Program-made: the position numbers and the translations under genes
Assembly: GCA_014763545.1 (NCBI GenBank)
Contig: JACXVD010000017.1
Location: forward strand, 1-64,000
Reading direction: 5' to 3'
Source: Sphingomonadales bacterium
GTDB taxonomy: Bacteria; Pseudomonadota; Alphaproteobacteria; Sphingomonadales; Sphingomonadaceae
Length of the DNA stretch: 64,000 nucleotides
Part shown: positions 17,081 through 26,711 of the stretch, in pieces
Layout of the letters: every line of letters begins with the position of its first letter
How positions within the stretch are numbered: the stretch's first letter is position 1
The notes under the pieces: model-generated
Told to the model about the DNA's origin: nothing
What the model saw: only the letters and a program-made list of their open reading frames with translations
The model's database searches: none

Positions 17081-18232
17081 ATGCTCGAACGGCTGCCGAA
17101 TATCCGCCACCTTGCCGCGCTGGCCGCCACGGTGCGCCATGGCACGGTCACGCGCGCCGCGCGGGCGGTGAACCTGACCCAGCCGGCGCTGACCCAGGCG
17201 ATCGCCCGGCTCGAAGCCGAACTGGAGTGCCGCCTGTTCGAGCGCAGTGCCGCGGGGATGAGCGCCACCGCACCCGCCAATCTGCTCGCGCCGCGTGCCG
17301 AACGGGCGATCGAACTGATCGGCAGCCCGCGCGTCACCGCAACGCAAATGCGCGCCTTCCTCGCACTGGCACGCGGCGGCAGCTATGCCGCGGCAGCGGA
17401 CGCGACCGGCCTGTCGCCCGCCTCGCTGCACCGGGCGGTGGCCGATTTGTCGGTCGCGCTGGGCCAGCGGCTGGCGGACAAGCGCGGGCGCCATGTCACG
17501 CTGACCCCGGCAGGCGAGCGGCGCGCACGCGGCTTCAGCCTCGCCCTCGCCGAATTGCGCGCCGGGCTGGACGAGGTCGCCGCCTGGCAGGGCAAGCGCG
17601 CCGGGCGGGTGACCATCGGCGCAATGCCGCTCAGCCGGGCAGAGTGGCTGCCGCAGGCGCTGATGCGGTTCATGCACAGCCACCCGGGGGTGGATGTCAG
17701 CGTCGTCGAGGGCAGCCACGCCGAACTCGCCGCGCCGCTGCGCGATGGCGAGGTGGATTTCCTGCTCGGCGCGATGCGCGAGATCGATCCCGAGGGGCTG
17801 GAACAACACCCCGCCTTCATCGACCGCCCGCAGGTGATCGCGCGGGCCGGACATGCGATCTTTGCCGGTCCGCCGCCCGATGGCCACGCACTGGCGCAGC
17901 AGGACTGGATCCTGCCCGGCGCCGACACCCCGCTGCGGATCTATTGGGAGGAGATGCTGCGCGCCTCCGGCGCCGCCCCGCCGCATGTCGCGATCGAATG
18001 CGGATCGGTGATCACCATCCGCGAACTGCTGCTGGGCGGCGATGCGCTGACCCTGCTGTCGCCGTCGCAGATGCGGGTGGAGCTGGAGGCCGGGCTGGTT
18101 GCCGCGCTGCCCCCGCCCTGCCCGGTAACGCGCGAGATCGGGGTGACCACCCGCCAGGGCTGGCGCCCCACGCGCCCGCAGGCCGCGCTGTTCGCCCTGC
18201 TGCTCGCCATCGGCAGGGAGATCGATTCGTAA
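17081..18232 (+). CDS. LysR-type regulator with two N-terminal HTH domains
   Basis: Predicted regulator of the protocatechuate cluster. Residues 5-64 form a classic LysR winged HTH (HGTVTRAARAVNLTQPALTQAIARLE), but residues 88-150 form a second complete LysR-like HTH (LARGGSYAAAADATGLSPASLHRAVADL, then the wing VTLTPAGERR). A LysR substrate-binding domain follows from about 175 (GRVTIGAMPLSRAEWLP). The total of 383 residues is about 80 more than a normal LysR protein (about 300), as expected for the duplicated domain. It is divergent from ligK and directly upstream of the plus-strand lig genes. Confidence 0.9.
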   Translation: MLERLPNIRHLAALAATVRHGTVTRAARAVNLTQPALTQAIARLEAELECRLFERSAAGMSATAPANLLAPRAERAIELIGSPRVTATQMRAFLALARGGSYAAAADATGLSPASLHRAVADLSVALGQRLADKRGRHVTLTPAGERRARGFSLALAELRAGLDEVAAWQGKRAGRVTIGAMPLSRAEWLPQALMRFMHSHPGVDVSVVEGSHAELAAPLRDGEVDFLLGAMREIDPEGLEQHPAFIDRPQVIARAGHAIFAGPPPDGHALAQQDWILPGADTPLRIYWEEMLRASGAAPPHVAIECGSVITIRELLLGGDALTLLSPSQMRVELEAGLVAALPPPCPVTREIGVTTRQGWRPTRPQAALFALLLAIGREIDS

Positions 18233-18245
18233 AAATTTATGGCGG

Positions 18246-18269
18246 GCGCGGCCTATTCATTGGCCGCGC
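18246..18269 (+). other. Hairpin between the regulator and the lig operon
   Basis: GCGCGGCC and GGCCGCGC form a perfect 8-bp stem around the AT-rich loop TATTCATT, directly before the next start codon. There is no U tract, so it is not a standard terminator. It may limit read-through or translation of the following gene. Confidence 0.5.
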
Positions 18270-18272
18270 GCG

Positions 18273-19157
18273 ATGGCGCTGCGCATGGATGGCGCGATGG
18301 AGAGCACCGTTGCCCTGATCGGATTCGGCGAGGCCGGTTCGACCTTTGCCCGCGCAGCGGGCTGGGGCACCGCGGCCTGCGGATATGACATCGACCCCGC
18401 GCGCGAACCGGCGATGGCGGACCATGGCGTGCGCCCCGGTGCGTCTGCCGCCGAGGCCGTGCGGGATGCGCCGATCGTGCTGTCGCTGGTCACCGCCGAT
18501 GCCGCGCTCGCCGCCGCGCGCGATTATGCGCCCTTGCTCGCCCCCGGCACGATCTGGTGCGACATGAATTCGGTCGCCCCCCAGACCAAGCGCGAAGCCT
18601 GCGAGGCGGTCACGGCGGCCGGCGGGCGCTATGTCGATTGCGCGATCCTCGCCCCGGTGCAGCCGGGCGCGCTGGCGGTGCCGTTGCTGCTCGCCGGGCA
18701 GGCCGCGGCGGATGCCGTGACGATGCTCGCCGCGCTGGGCTTCACCAACCTGCGCGTCGTCGGCGACGAAGTAGGGCGCGCGAGCACGATCAAATTATGC
18801 CGCTCGGTCGCGGTCAAGGGGATCGAGGCGATCTGCGCCGAGATGGCGCTGGCCGCCGCCCGCGCGGGCGTGCTCGACGAGGTGCTGGCATCGCTCGACG
18901 CCAGCGAGAAGCCGCAGAGCTGGGCGCAGCGGGTCGACTACAATCTCGACCGCATGCTGCTCCATGGCCGTCGCCGCTCGGCCGAAATGTTCGAAGCGAG
19001 CGAGATGCTGCGCGACCTTGGCATCGCCCCGCTGGTCACCGACGGGACGGTGCAATGGCAGGAAGGGATCGGCGAACTGGGTATCGCCCCGCCTGCCGGG
19101 CTTGCGGCAAAGCTGGAGGCGATTGTGCAATCGCCCGAATTCAAGGGAGAGATCTGA
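18273..19157 (+). CDS. NAD(P)-binding dehydrogenase with DUF1932 domain
   Basis: Member of the 6-phosphogluconate/3-hydroxyisobutyrate dehydrogenase superfamily. A Rossmann motif ALIGFGEAG (about residues 14-22) is followed by WCDMNSVAPQTK and the catalytic-lysine segment ASTIKLCRSVAVKGIEA, and then a DUF1932 C-terminal domain (from about 190). In-frame ATGs at 18285 and 18297 give shorter forms; 18297 (MESTVALIGFG) is equally plausible. It precedes ligJ by 4 bases and so is part of the operon, but no standard step of protocatechuate 4,5-cleavage needs it. It may act on a side intermediate or an alternative substrate such as gallate-derived acids. Confidence 0.85.
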   Translation: MALRMDGAMESTVALIGFGEAGSTFARAAGWGTAACGYDIDPAREPAMADHGVRPGASAAEAVRDAPIVLSLVTADAALAAARDYAPLLAPGTIWCDMNSVAPQTKREACEAVTAAGGRYVDCAILAPVQPGALAVPLLLAGQAAADAVTMLAALGFTNLRVVGDEVGRASTIKLCRSVAVKGIEAICAEMALAAARAGVLDEVLASLDASEKPQSWAQRVDYNLDRMLLHGRRRSAEMFEASEMLRDLGIAPLVTDGTVQWQEGIGELGIAPPAGLAAKLEAIVQSPEFKGEI

Positions 19158-19161
19158 CCCC

Positions 19162-20183
19162 ATGAGCCTGGTTATCGACTGCCACGGTCACTACACGGTG
19201 CTCCCCAAGGGGCACGATGCGTGGCGCGAGGAACAGAAGGCGGCGTACAAGAACGGCACCGCCTGCCCGCCTTATCCCGATATTTCCGATGACGAGATCC
19301 GCCAGACGATCGAGGACAACCAGCTCAAGCTGGTCAAGGAACGCGGCGCGGACTTCACGATCTTTTCCCCCCGCGCCAGCGCGATGGCACCGCATGTCGG
19401 CGACCAGGCGGTGGCCAGCGAATGGGCGCGCCGCTGCAACGACCTGATCTATCGGGTCACCCGGCTGTTCCCCGACACCTTCATCGGCGGCTGCATGCTG
19501 CCGCAGAGCCCGCAGTCGGACATGGCCGAAAGCGTGCGCGAACTGCGCCGCTGCGTCGAGGAACTGGATTTCGTCGTATGCAACCTCAACCCCGATCCGG
19601 GCGGCGGCCATTTCACCCATCCCCCGCTGACCGACGAATACTGGTTCCCGATCTACGAGGCGATGTGCGAACTGCAGGTGCCCGCGATGATCCACGTGTC
19701 CGGGAGCTGCAACCCGTCGATGCATGCCACGGGCGGCTATTACATCGCCGCCGATACGATCGCCTTCATGCAATTGCTGCAGGGCGACCTGTTCAGCCGC
19801 TTCCCCGAACTGAAGCTGATCATCCCGCATGGCGGCGGTGCGGTGCCCTATCACTGGGGGCGGTATCGCGGGCTGGCCGACATGCTGAAGCAGCCGGATA
19901 TCGAACAGCACCTGATGAACAATGTGTTCTTCGACACCTGCGTCTACCACCAGCCGGGCATCGACCTGCTGGCCGACGTGATCGCCAACAAGAACATCCT
20001 GTTCGGCAGCGAAATGGTCGGCGCGGTGCGCGGGATCGACCCGCAGACCGGGCATTATTTCGACGATACCAAGCGTTACATCGATGCGCTCGACATCAGC
20101 GAAGAGGAACGGCACGCGATCTTCGAGGGCAATGCCCGCAAGGTCTATCCGCGCCTCGACGCGATCCTCAAGGAGAAGGGCCT

Positions 20184-20187
<4 letters not shown>
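19162..20187 (+). CDS. ligJ: 4-oxalomesaconate hydratase
   Basis: Hydrates 4-oxalomesaconate to 4-carboxy-4-hydroxy-2-oxoadipate, the substrate of LigK. It is a metal-dependent amidohydrolase-fold protein: IDCHGHY (His8 and His10), then MIHVSGSCNPSMHATG, IIPHGGGAVPYHWGR and FDTCVYHQPGIDLL, ending in FGSEMVGAVRGIDP. The 341 residues equal SYK-6 LigJ in length, with near-collinear sequence from memory. A longer frame reaching back to 18964 overlaps the previous gene and is discarded. Its stop codon overlaps the GTG start of ligA. Confidence 0.96.
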
Positions 20188-21495
<1,308 letters not shown>

Positions 21496-21503
21496 GAATC
21501 CAT

Positions 21504-21595
21504 CCCTCCCGTTCGCGGGAGGGGCAGGGGGCGGCCCAGCGACGGCTTGCCTCCATTCCGATCCAACCCTAGCCCTTCCCCAAGGCGGGAGGGGG
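21504..21595. repeat. Degenerate palindromic repeat between ligB and ligC
   Basis: The left end is a perfect stem, CCCTCCCG-TTCG-CGGGAGGG (21504-21523), followed by GGGGCAGGGGGCGG. The right end is an imperfect stem (21573-21594) with GGCGGGAGGGG. The design and core words match the element at 16156-16283. It spans most of the 114-base ligB-ligC gap and ends just before the ligC ribosome-binding site (AAGGAG). Confidence 0.75.
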
Positions 21596-21609
21596 ACAAG
21601 GAGAACGAC

Positions 21610-22566
21610 ATGCGTATCGCCCTCGCCGGCGCCGGTGCCTTCGGTGAAAAGCACCTCGACGGACTCATGAAGATCGACGGGGTGGAAGTCGCCTCGGTCA
21701 TTTCGCGCCGGGCCGACCAGGCCGCCGAAGTCGCCGCGAAATATGGCGCGGCCCATTCGGGCACCGAATTGTCCGAAGCGCTGGCGCGCGACGATGTCGA
21801 TGCGGTGATCCTGTGCACCCCCACCCAGATGCACGCCGAACAGGCGATCGCCTGCATGGAGGCGGGCAAGCATGTGCAGGTCGAAATCCCGCTGTCCGAC
21901 AGCTGGGGCGATGCGCAGGCGGTGGCCGACAAGGCCAGGGAAACCGGCCTCACCTGCATGGTCGGCCATACCCGCCGGTTCAATCCCAGCCACCAATATG
22001 TCCATAACCGGATCGTGGCGGGCGAATTCGCCATCCAGCAGATGGACGTCGAAACCTATTTCTTCCGCCGCAAGAACATGAACGCCAAGGGCGAACCGCG
22101 CAGCTGGACCGACCATCTGCTGTGGCACCACGCGGCGCACACGATCGACCTGTTCGCCTACCAGGCGGGCAGGATCGTGAAGGCCAATGCGATCCAGGGG
22201 CCGAAGCATCCCGATCTGGGCATCGCGATGGACATGTCGATCCAGCTGAAGGCGGAAAGCGGCGCGATTTGTACCCTGTCGCTGAGCTTCAACAACGACG
22301 GGCCGCTGGGCACTTTCTTCCGCTATATCGGCGACACCGCGACCTATATCGCGCGCTACGACGATCTGGTGACGGGCAAGGAAGAACCGATCGACCTGTC
22401 GGGCGTCGCCGTATCGAACAACGGGATCGAACTGCAGGACCGCGAATTCGTGGCCGCGATCCGCGAAGGGCGCGCACCCAACAGCTCGGTCGGCCAGGTG
22501 CTCGATTGCTATCGCGTCATCGGCGAACTGGCCGCCAGCCTCGAGGAACAGGACGGCTGGAGCTGA
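21610..22566 (+). CDS. ligC: 4-carboxy-2-hydroxymuconate-6-semialdehyde dehydrogenase
   Basis: NAD(P)-dependent enzyme of the Gfo/Idh/MocA family that oxidises the hemiacetal of the LigAB product to 2-pyrone-4,6-dicarboxylate. The N-terminus MRIALAGAGAFGEKHLDGL holds the Rossmann glycines. A central CTPTQMHAEQAIACMEAGKHVQVEIP block and a C-terminal sheet domain with WHHAAHTIDLF and GTFFRYIGDT follow. ATG 21610 has AAGGAG nine bases upstream; the frame open to 21547 lies in repeat sequence. The 318 residues match LigC (about 315). Confidence 0.95.
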   Translation: MRIALAGAGAFGEKHLDGLMKIDGVEVASVISRRADQAAEVAAKYGAAHSGTELSEALARDDVDAVILCTPTQMHAEQAIACMEAGKHVQVEIPLSDSWGDAQAVADKARETGLTCMVGHTRRFNPSHQYVHNRIVAGEFAIQQMDVETYFFRRKNMNAKGEPRSWTDHLLWHHAAHTIDLFAYQAGRIVKANAIQGPKHPDLGIAMDMSIQLKAESGAICTLSLSFNNDGPLGTFFRYIGDTATYIARYDDLVTGKEEPIDLSGVAVSNNGIELQDREFVAAIREGRAPNSSVGQVLDCYRVIGELAASLEEQDGWS

Positions 22567-22571
22567 GCACG

Positions 22572-23567
22572 ATGCAACGTATGCTGGCCGGGCGCGCGGT
22601 CAATCCCATCGGGCTGGGCTGCATGAATGTCGCCTGGGCCTATGCCGCACCGCCCCCGCGCGAGGACGCGGTGCGGCTGTTCCGCCGTGCGCTCGACCTC
22701 GGCTACGATCATTTCGACACGGCCAATATCTATGGCAAGGGCGTCTCGGAAGAAATCCTGGGCGAAGCGATCATGGACCGGCGCGGCGAGTTCCTGCTCG
22801 CCAGCAAGACCGGGATCGTGGTCGACGGGCCACGGCGCGGGATCGACTGTTCGCCCGGCGCGATCGCCGAAAGCCTCGACGCCAGCCTCAAGCGGCTGCG
22901 GACCGATCATATCGACCTGTTCTACATGCATCGCTTCGACCCCAAAGTGCCGATTGCCGACAGCGTGGGCGCGATGGTGCGGGCGATCGAGGCGGGCAAG
23001 ATCGGCGCCTATGGCGTGTCCGAATGGTCGAGCGCGCATATCCGCGAGGCGCATGCCGTCCACCCGATGGCGGCGGTGCAGCCCGAATATTCGCTGTGGA
23101 CGCGCAATGTCGAACTGGGCGTGCTGGAAACCACCCGCGAACTGGGCATCGCGCTGGTCGCCTTCAGCCCGGTGGCGCGCGGCGTGCTGGGCGGCGAGAT
23201 GAAAGACCCGCAGGCTCTCGGCGAAAACGACCTGCGCCGCAGCCACCCGCGGTTCCAGCCCGATACATGGCCGCACAACCTGGCCCTGGTCGAGCGGTTC
23301 GACGCGATCGCCGCGCGCGAGGGGATCGCCCCGGCGCAGCTGGCGCTGGCCTGGGTGCTGTCGCGCGGCGAGCATGTGCATGCGATCCCCGGGACGACCA
23401 GCTTCGCCCATCTCGAACAGAATATCGCCGCACCGCAGGTCGCGGTCGCGCCAGCGGTGCTCGACGAGGTCGGCGCGCTGATCAACCAGCAGACCGTCAC
23501 CGGCCACCGCTATCCCGAGGTGATGCGCGCGACCATCGACACCGAGGATTTCGCCCCGGCCGACTAA
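22572..23567 (+). CDS. Aldo/keto reductase
   Basis: NADPH-type TIM-barrel oxidoreductase of 331 residues. Catalytic tetrad segments are visible: FDTANIYGKG (Asp and Tyr), LASKTGI (Lys) and FYMHRFD (His). The cofactor-binding C-terminal motif is AIPGTTSFAHLEQN. It starts 5 bases after ligC ends, so it is the last gene of the lig operon. Its role is not part of the known pathway. It could reduce reactive semialdehydes or aromatic aldehydes to less toxic alcohols. It converges with the dienelactone-hydrolase-like gene with a 4-base gap. Confidence 0.88.
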   Translation: MQRMLAGRAVNPIGLGCMNVAWAYAAPPPREDAVRLFRRALDLGYDHFDTANIYGKGVSEEILGEAIMDRRGEFLLASKTGIVVDGPRRGIDCSPGAIAESLDASLKRLRTDHIDLFYMHRFDPKVPIADSVGAMVRAIEAGKIGAYGVSEWSSAHIREAHAVHPMAAVQPEYSLWTRNVELGVLETTRELGIALVAFSPVARGVLGGEMKDPQALGENDLRRSHPRFQPDTWPHNLALVERFDAIAAREGIAPAQLALAWVLSRGEHVHAIPGTTSFAHLEQNIAAPQVAVAPAVLDEVGALINQQTVTGHRYPEVMRATIDTEDFAPAD

Positions 23568-23571
23568 GCGC

Positions 23572-24456
23572 TCAGCCTTTCAGCGTGCGGCCGTAGAGGT
23601 CGAGCAACCGCGCCCAGGCACGTTCGGCCTCCGGCTTGTCGTAGCTCGGCGAATCCAGCACGCACCAGCCGTGGTCGGCGTTGTAGACCTCGATCTCTGC
23701 CTTTACGCCGACCGCGTCGGCGGCCTCGCGCAGCACATCCTTGTCGCCCGGCGCCTTGGCATCGTCGTTCTTGGCGATGCAGATCAGATATTGCGCCTTC
23801 GCCTCGCCGAAGGTCGTGTGCGGGCTCATCGCGCCCTGGCGCACCAGCCCGCCGCCATGGAAACTGCCGACCGCGCGGACATGCGGCACATCGGCCACCG
23901 CCGTGAACATCGCGAAGCTGCCGGTCATGCAATAGCCCTGCGACCCCATCCCGCGGGTTTCATCGACGCTGTCCTGCTGCGCCAGCCAGCCGGTCGCGGC
24001 CCCGGCATCGCGCAGGATCGCCTCGGGCACCAGTTTCTCGCGCCAGGGGCCGACTTTCTGGAAGCCCGAATTTGCCATGAAATCGGCAAAATCCTTGAAC
24101 TGTTCGCCCTTCACATCGCGGTAGTAGGGATTGGCGAGGAACACCGCATAGCCCTCGCTCGCCAGCCGCCGCGCCATCGACCGCTTGGCTTCGCGCACGC
24201 CGGCAATGTCGGGCCAGAACAGCACCGCCGGGTGCTTGCCCGCTGCCGGGCGGACGAAATAGCCGTCCATCGTGCCGTCAGGCGTAGCGAAGCTGACCTC
24301 GCCTTCTTCCAGCATGTTCTCGCTCGCTTCGCCCTTTTGCGGGGTGGTGCAGGCGGCGATCGCCCCGGCTGCCCCCAGGACCGCGAACTGCCGACGATTG
24401 ACCCCGGCCCCGCGCGCGCTTTGCGCGAACCGCGCCATGTCCTGTTCGTCACACAT
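23572..24456 (-). CDS. Dienelactone hydrolase family protein, Tat-exported lipoprotein type
   Basis: Alpha/beta hydrolase of the dienelactone hydrolase family. The N-terminus has a twin-arginine motif NRRQFAVLG (about residues 21-29) followed by a hydrophobic stretch and a lipobox-like IAAC, so it is probably exported folded and lipid-anchored. The nucleophile is Cys in GSQGYCMTGSFA, with Asp in AKNDD and His in ADHGW completing a Cys-Asp-His triad. GGAGAG precedes ATG 24456. It follows the LigD-like dehydrogenase gene by 65 bases on the same strand and may be co-transcribed. The substrate is unknown. Confidence 0.88.
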   Translation of the reverse strand: MCDEQDMARFAQSARGAGVNRRQFAVLGAAGAIAACTTPQKGEASENMLEEGEVSFATPDGTMDGYFVRPAAGKHPAVLFWPDIAGVREAKRSMARRLASEGYAVFLANPYYRDVKGEQFKDFADFMANSGFQKVGPWREKLVPEAILRDAGAATGWLAQQDSVDETRGMGSQGYCMTGSFAMFTAVADVPHVRAVGSFHGGGLVRQGAMSPHTTFGEAKAQYLICIAKNDDAKAPGDKDVLREAADAVGVKAEIEVYNADHGWCVLDSPSYDKPEAERAWARLLDLYGRTLKG

Positions 24457-24521
24457 TGCATCTCTCCATGTCGGCCCCGTCCGCAGGGCAGACTAGCGAT
24501 GCCGTGGCATGCCGCAAGCGC

Positions 24522-25448
24522 TCAGGTCAGGTCGTCCAGCCCGATCGCCATGCCCGCTTCCGCCGCGCGCATCGCCTCGCGCCGCAAGTGTTCGATATGC
24601 AGCCGCGCGGGCGGCGCATCCTCCTGCGGCAGCGCGGCCATGACCCGGGCGTGGATTTCCTCGAAGTCGGGCCCGTGTTCGGGATGGGTCAGGATCAGCG
24701 CATCGTTGCGGGTCATCCCGGCGAGGATCTTGCTGCCCACCTCGTAGGGCTCCATCCCGGCATCGAACGCGGTGCCGAATTGTTCCAGCTCCGCCTTGTC
24801 CGCGGGCTTGAACCCGCTGTCGCCGAAATTGTCCGGCCGCTTGAGCGCGCTGGTCCAGGCGTTGGTCCTGGTCAGCGCCGGGCAGCACAGCGAACAGCCG
24901 ATGCCGTGGGGGAAGAGATTGTAGCGCAGGCTTTCGGTCAGGCCGCGCACCGCGAATTTGCTGGCGGTGTAGATCCCCGCCTGCGGGCCGGGCAGGAACG
25001 CGGCCATGCTGGCGACATTGACGACGTGGCGCCGCCCCTCGCTCGCCTTCAGCTTGGGCAGGAAGGAAACCAGCCCGTTGACCACTCCGCCGAAATTGAC
25101 CCCCATGATCCAGTCGTAATCGGCATAGCTTGCCTCGTCGGTCGGGCCGAAGACCGAAACGCCGGCATTGTTGACCAGCACATGGGCCGCGCCGAAATGC
25201 GCCTCCACCTCGTCCGCCGCCCGCGCGAAGGCGTCGCGATCGGTCACGTCGAGCTTCACGAACAACGGTGCTTCGTAACCCTTGGCGGCGAACCATTCGG
25301 CGGTCCGCGCCCGGTCATCCTCGTTGCGGTAGCTGAGCGCGAGCCGCATCCCGGCGTCGGCAAAGGCTTGCGCCACGCCCAGCCCGATACCGGTCACCGC
25401 GCCGGTGATGAAACCCACCCGGCCGCGCCATTCTTCGCCCATCGCCAT
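24522..25448 (-). CDS. Short-chain dehydrogenase resembling LigD/LigL-type C-alpha dehydrogenases
   Basis: NAD-dependent alcohol dehydrogenase of the SDR superfamily, 308 residues. Cofactor motif TGAVTGIG at 15-22, NNAG at 93-96, catalytic Ser147, Tyr160 and Lys164. The segments RDAFARAADEVEAHFG and FGPTDEASYADYDWIMGVN read closely like SYK-6 LigD as I recall it, which oxidises the alpha-carbon alcohol of beta-aryl ether dimers. Other SDRs share parts of this, so the substrate is inferred. ATG 25448 follows GAGAGGA; the frame to 25499 runs through the operator. It is divergent from the NTF2/LigW-like operon across a shared control region. Confidence 0.85.
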   Translation of the reverse strand: MAMGEEWRGRVGFITGAVTGIGLGVAQAFADAGMRLALSYRNEDDRARTAEWFAAKGYEAPLFVKLDVTDRDAFARAADEVEAHFGAAHVLVNNAGVSVFGPTDEASYADYDWIMGVNFGGVVNGLVSFLPKLKASEGRRHVVNVASMAAFLPGPQAGIYTASKFAVRGLTESLRYNLFPHGIGCSLCCPALTRTNAWTSALKRPDNFGDSGFKPADKAELEQFGTAFDAGMEPYEVGSKILAGMTRNDALILTHPEHGPDFEEIHARVMAALPQEDAPPARLHIEHLRREAMRAAEAGMAIGLDDLT

Positions 25449-25467
25449 TTTTCCTCTCGCCTTATTT

Positions 25468-25497
25468 CTAACGATTGTTAGTGTTGCATACAAAATC
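25468..25497. promoter_or_regulatory. Operator-like palindrome in a divergent promoter
   Basis: CTAAC-GATT-GTTAG (25468-25481) is a perfect inverted repeat and contains TAACGATTGTTA, which fits the consensus TAACGNNYGTTA seen at two more promoters in the window. Read on the minus strand, bases 25497-25473 also give ATTTTGTATG-N4-ACTAACAATC, the same composite found before the TonB receptor gene. It lies 19 bases from the dehydrogenase start and 35 from the NTF2-like start, so one regulator could control both directions. Confidence 0.7.
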
Positions 25498-25516
25498 ACG
25501 CAATGGGAGAGTCGAA

Positions 25517-26212
25517 ATGGCAGATGTCGAGAGCCGCCTCGCGCAGCTGGAAAACCGGGTTGGCGAGTTGGAGGATATCAACGCGATCCGGCGGCTGCAC
25601 TGGGCCTATGGCTATTACATCGATTTCAACCGGGCGAAGGACGTGTCGGAACTTTTCGCCGAGGATGGCGAAGTGATCTTCCTGTCGGGCATCTATCGCG
25701 GGCGCGATTCGGTGTTCCGGCTGTACGGCACCTGGTTCCAGAACCTGTTCCTCGAAAACGGGGGCGAAGGGCCGGTGGACGGGTTCCTGCTCGACCATTT
25801 CCAGATGCAGGACATCGTCACCGTCGCGCCCGACCGGCAGACCGCTAAGGGGCGCTTCCGCGGCATGTTGTTCGGCGGCAGCCACGAAAGCCGGGCGTGG
25901 AAGCCCGAAGGGCTGCCGCTGCAGTTCATGGAAGCCGGGATCTACGAGAACGACTACGTCAAGGAAGACGGGATCTGGAAGATCAAGCGGCTCGATTACA
26001 TGATGCAGTGGCAGGGCGAGTACGAGCAGGGGTGGTCGAAAACGATCAGCCACCTCCAGCCGCTCGACACATGCTATCCTGAAAACCCCATCGGGCCGGA
26101 CGAAATCCGCAGCGAGGAAATCCGTCAGACCTGGCCCTATCGCCACGATGTGCCGATGCATTTCGCGCATCCCAAATTCGGGGCGATGCTCGCCGGGATG
26201 GAGCCGGGCTGA
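25517..26212 (+). CDS. NTF2/SnoaL-fold protein, possible lignin-dimer lyase
   Basis: A 231-residue cytoplasmic protein of the nuclear transport factor 2-like superfamily, with the typical opening helix LEDINAIRRLHWAYGYYIDF and core sheet segments (GEVIFLSGIYRGRDSVFRLYGTW as two blocks, and KEDGIWKIKRLDY). The cofactor-free diarylpropane lyase LdpA of Novosphingobium has this fold, so a deformylase/lyase role on lignin dimers is possible; I cannot confirm close kinship. ATG 25517 follows GGGAGAG. Its TGA overlaps the next gene's ATG. The LigD-like dehydrogenase across the promoter supports a catabolic role. Confidence 0.85.
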   Translation: MADVESRLAQLENRVGELEDINAIRRLHWAYGYYIDFNRAKDVSELFAEDGEVIFLSGIYRGRDSVFRLYGTWFQNLFLENGGEGPVDGFLLDHFQMQDIVTVAPDRQTAKGRFRGMLFGGSHESRAWKPEGLPLQFMEAGIYENDYVKEDGIWKIKRLDYMMQWQGEYEQGWSKTISHLQPLDTCYPENPIGPDEIRSEEIRQTWPYRHDVPMHFAHPKFGAMLAGMEPG

Positions 26213-26688
26213 TGCGCGGGCTCCTGCCGGCGCTCGCCGCCCTGGCCGCGCTGGCCCTGCCGGGCGGGGCGCAGGCGGCAGAGGCAGGCACCGCCGCCGT
26301 GCCGCCACCCTGCACGATGAGCGCGCGGCAGGTGGTCGATGCCTTCATCCCGCTGTTCTACCAGCAGCGCAACGCGACCGAGGCATTCGCCCGCTGGGTC
26401 GCGCCGGGGTACAGGCAGCACAACCCCAATGCGCCCGATGGCGCGGCGGCGGCGGTGGCGTTTCTCCAACCGTTTTTCGATGCCAACCCGCAGATGCGCT
26501 ACACCGTCAAGCGCGTGTTCGGGTCCGACGGGCTGGTGGCAGTCCATTACCATTGGCAGCTGAATCCCGAAGACCGGGGCACGGCAGTGGTCGACATCTT
26601 CCGCGTGGCCGATTGCAAGATCGTGGAACATTGGGACGTGATCCAGCCCGTCCCCGAAACCAGCGCCAACGACAACACGATGTTCTGA
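26212..26688 (+). CDS. Exported NTF2/SnoaL-like protein
   Basis: A 158-residue protein with a signal peptide (hydrophobic residues 5-20, cleavage near GAQAAEA), so it is periplasmic. The mature part is a small SnoaL-like fold: VVDAFIPLFYQQRNATEAFARWV, then YRQHNPNAPDG and a C-terminal VDIFRVADCKIVEHWDVIQP, the usual ending of this family. Two cysteines (PPCTMS and ADCK) could form a disulfide. Its start overlaps the previous stop by one base, placing it in the operon. Pairing a cytoplasmic and a periplasmic NTF2-like protein is unusual; the reaction is unknown. Confidence 0.83.
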   Translation: MRGLLPALAALAALALPGGAQAAEAGTAAVPPPCTMSARQVVDAFIPLFYQQRNATEAFARWVAPGYRQHNPNAPDGAAAAVAFLQPFFDANPQMRYTVKRVFGSDGLVAVHYHWQLNPEDRGTAVVDIFRVADCKIVEHWDVIQPVPETSANDNTMF

Positions 26689-26711
26689 GCGGCGCGAGCC
26701 GGGAGAAAGCC

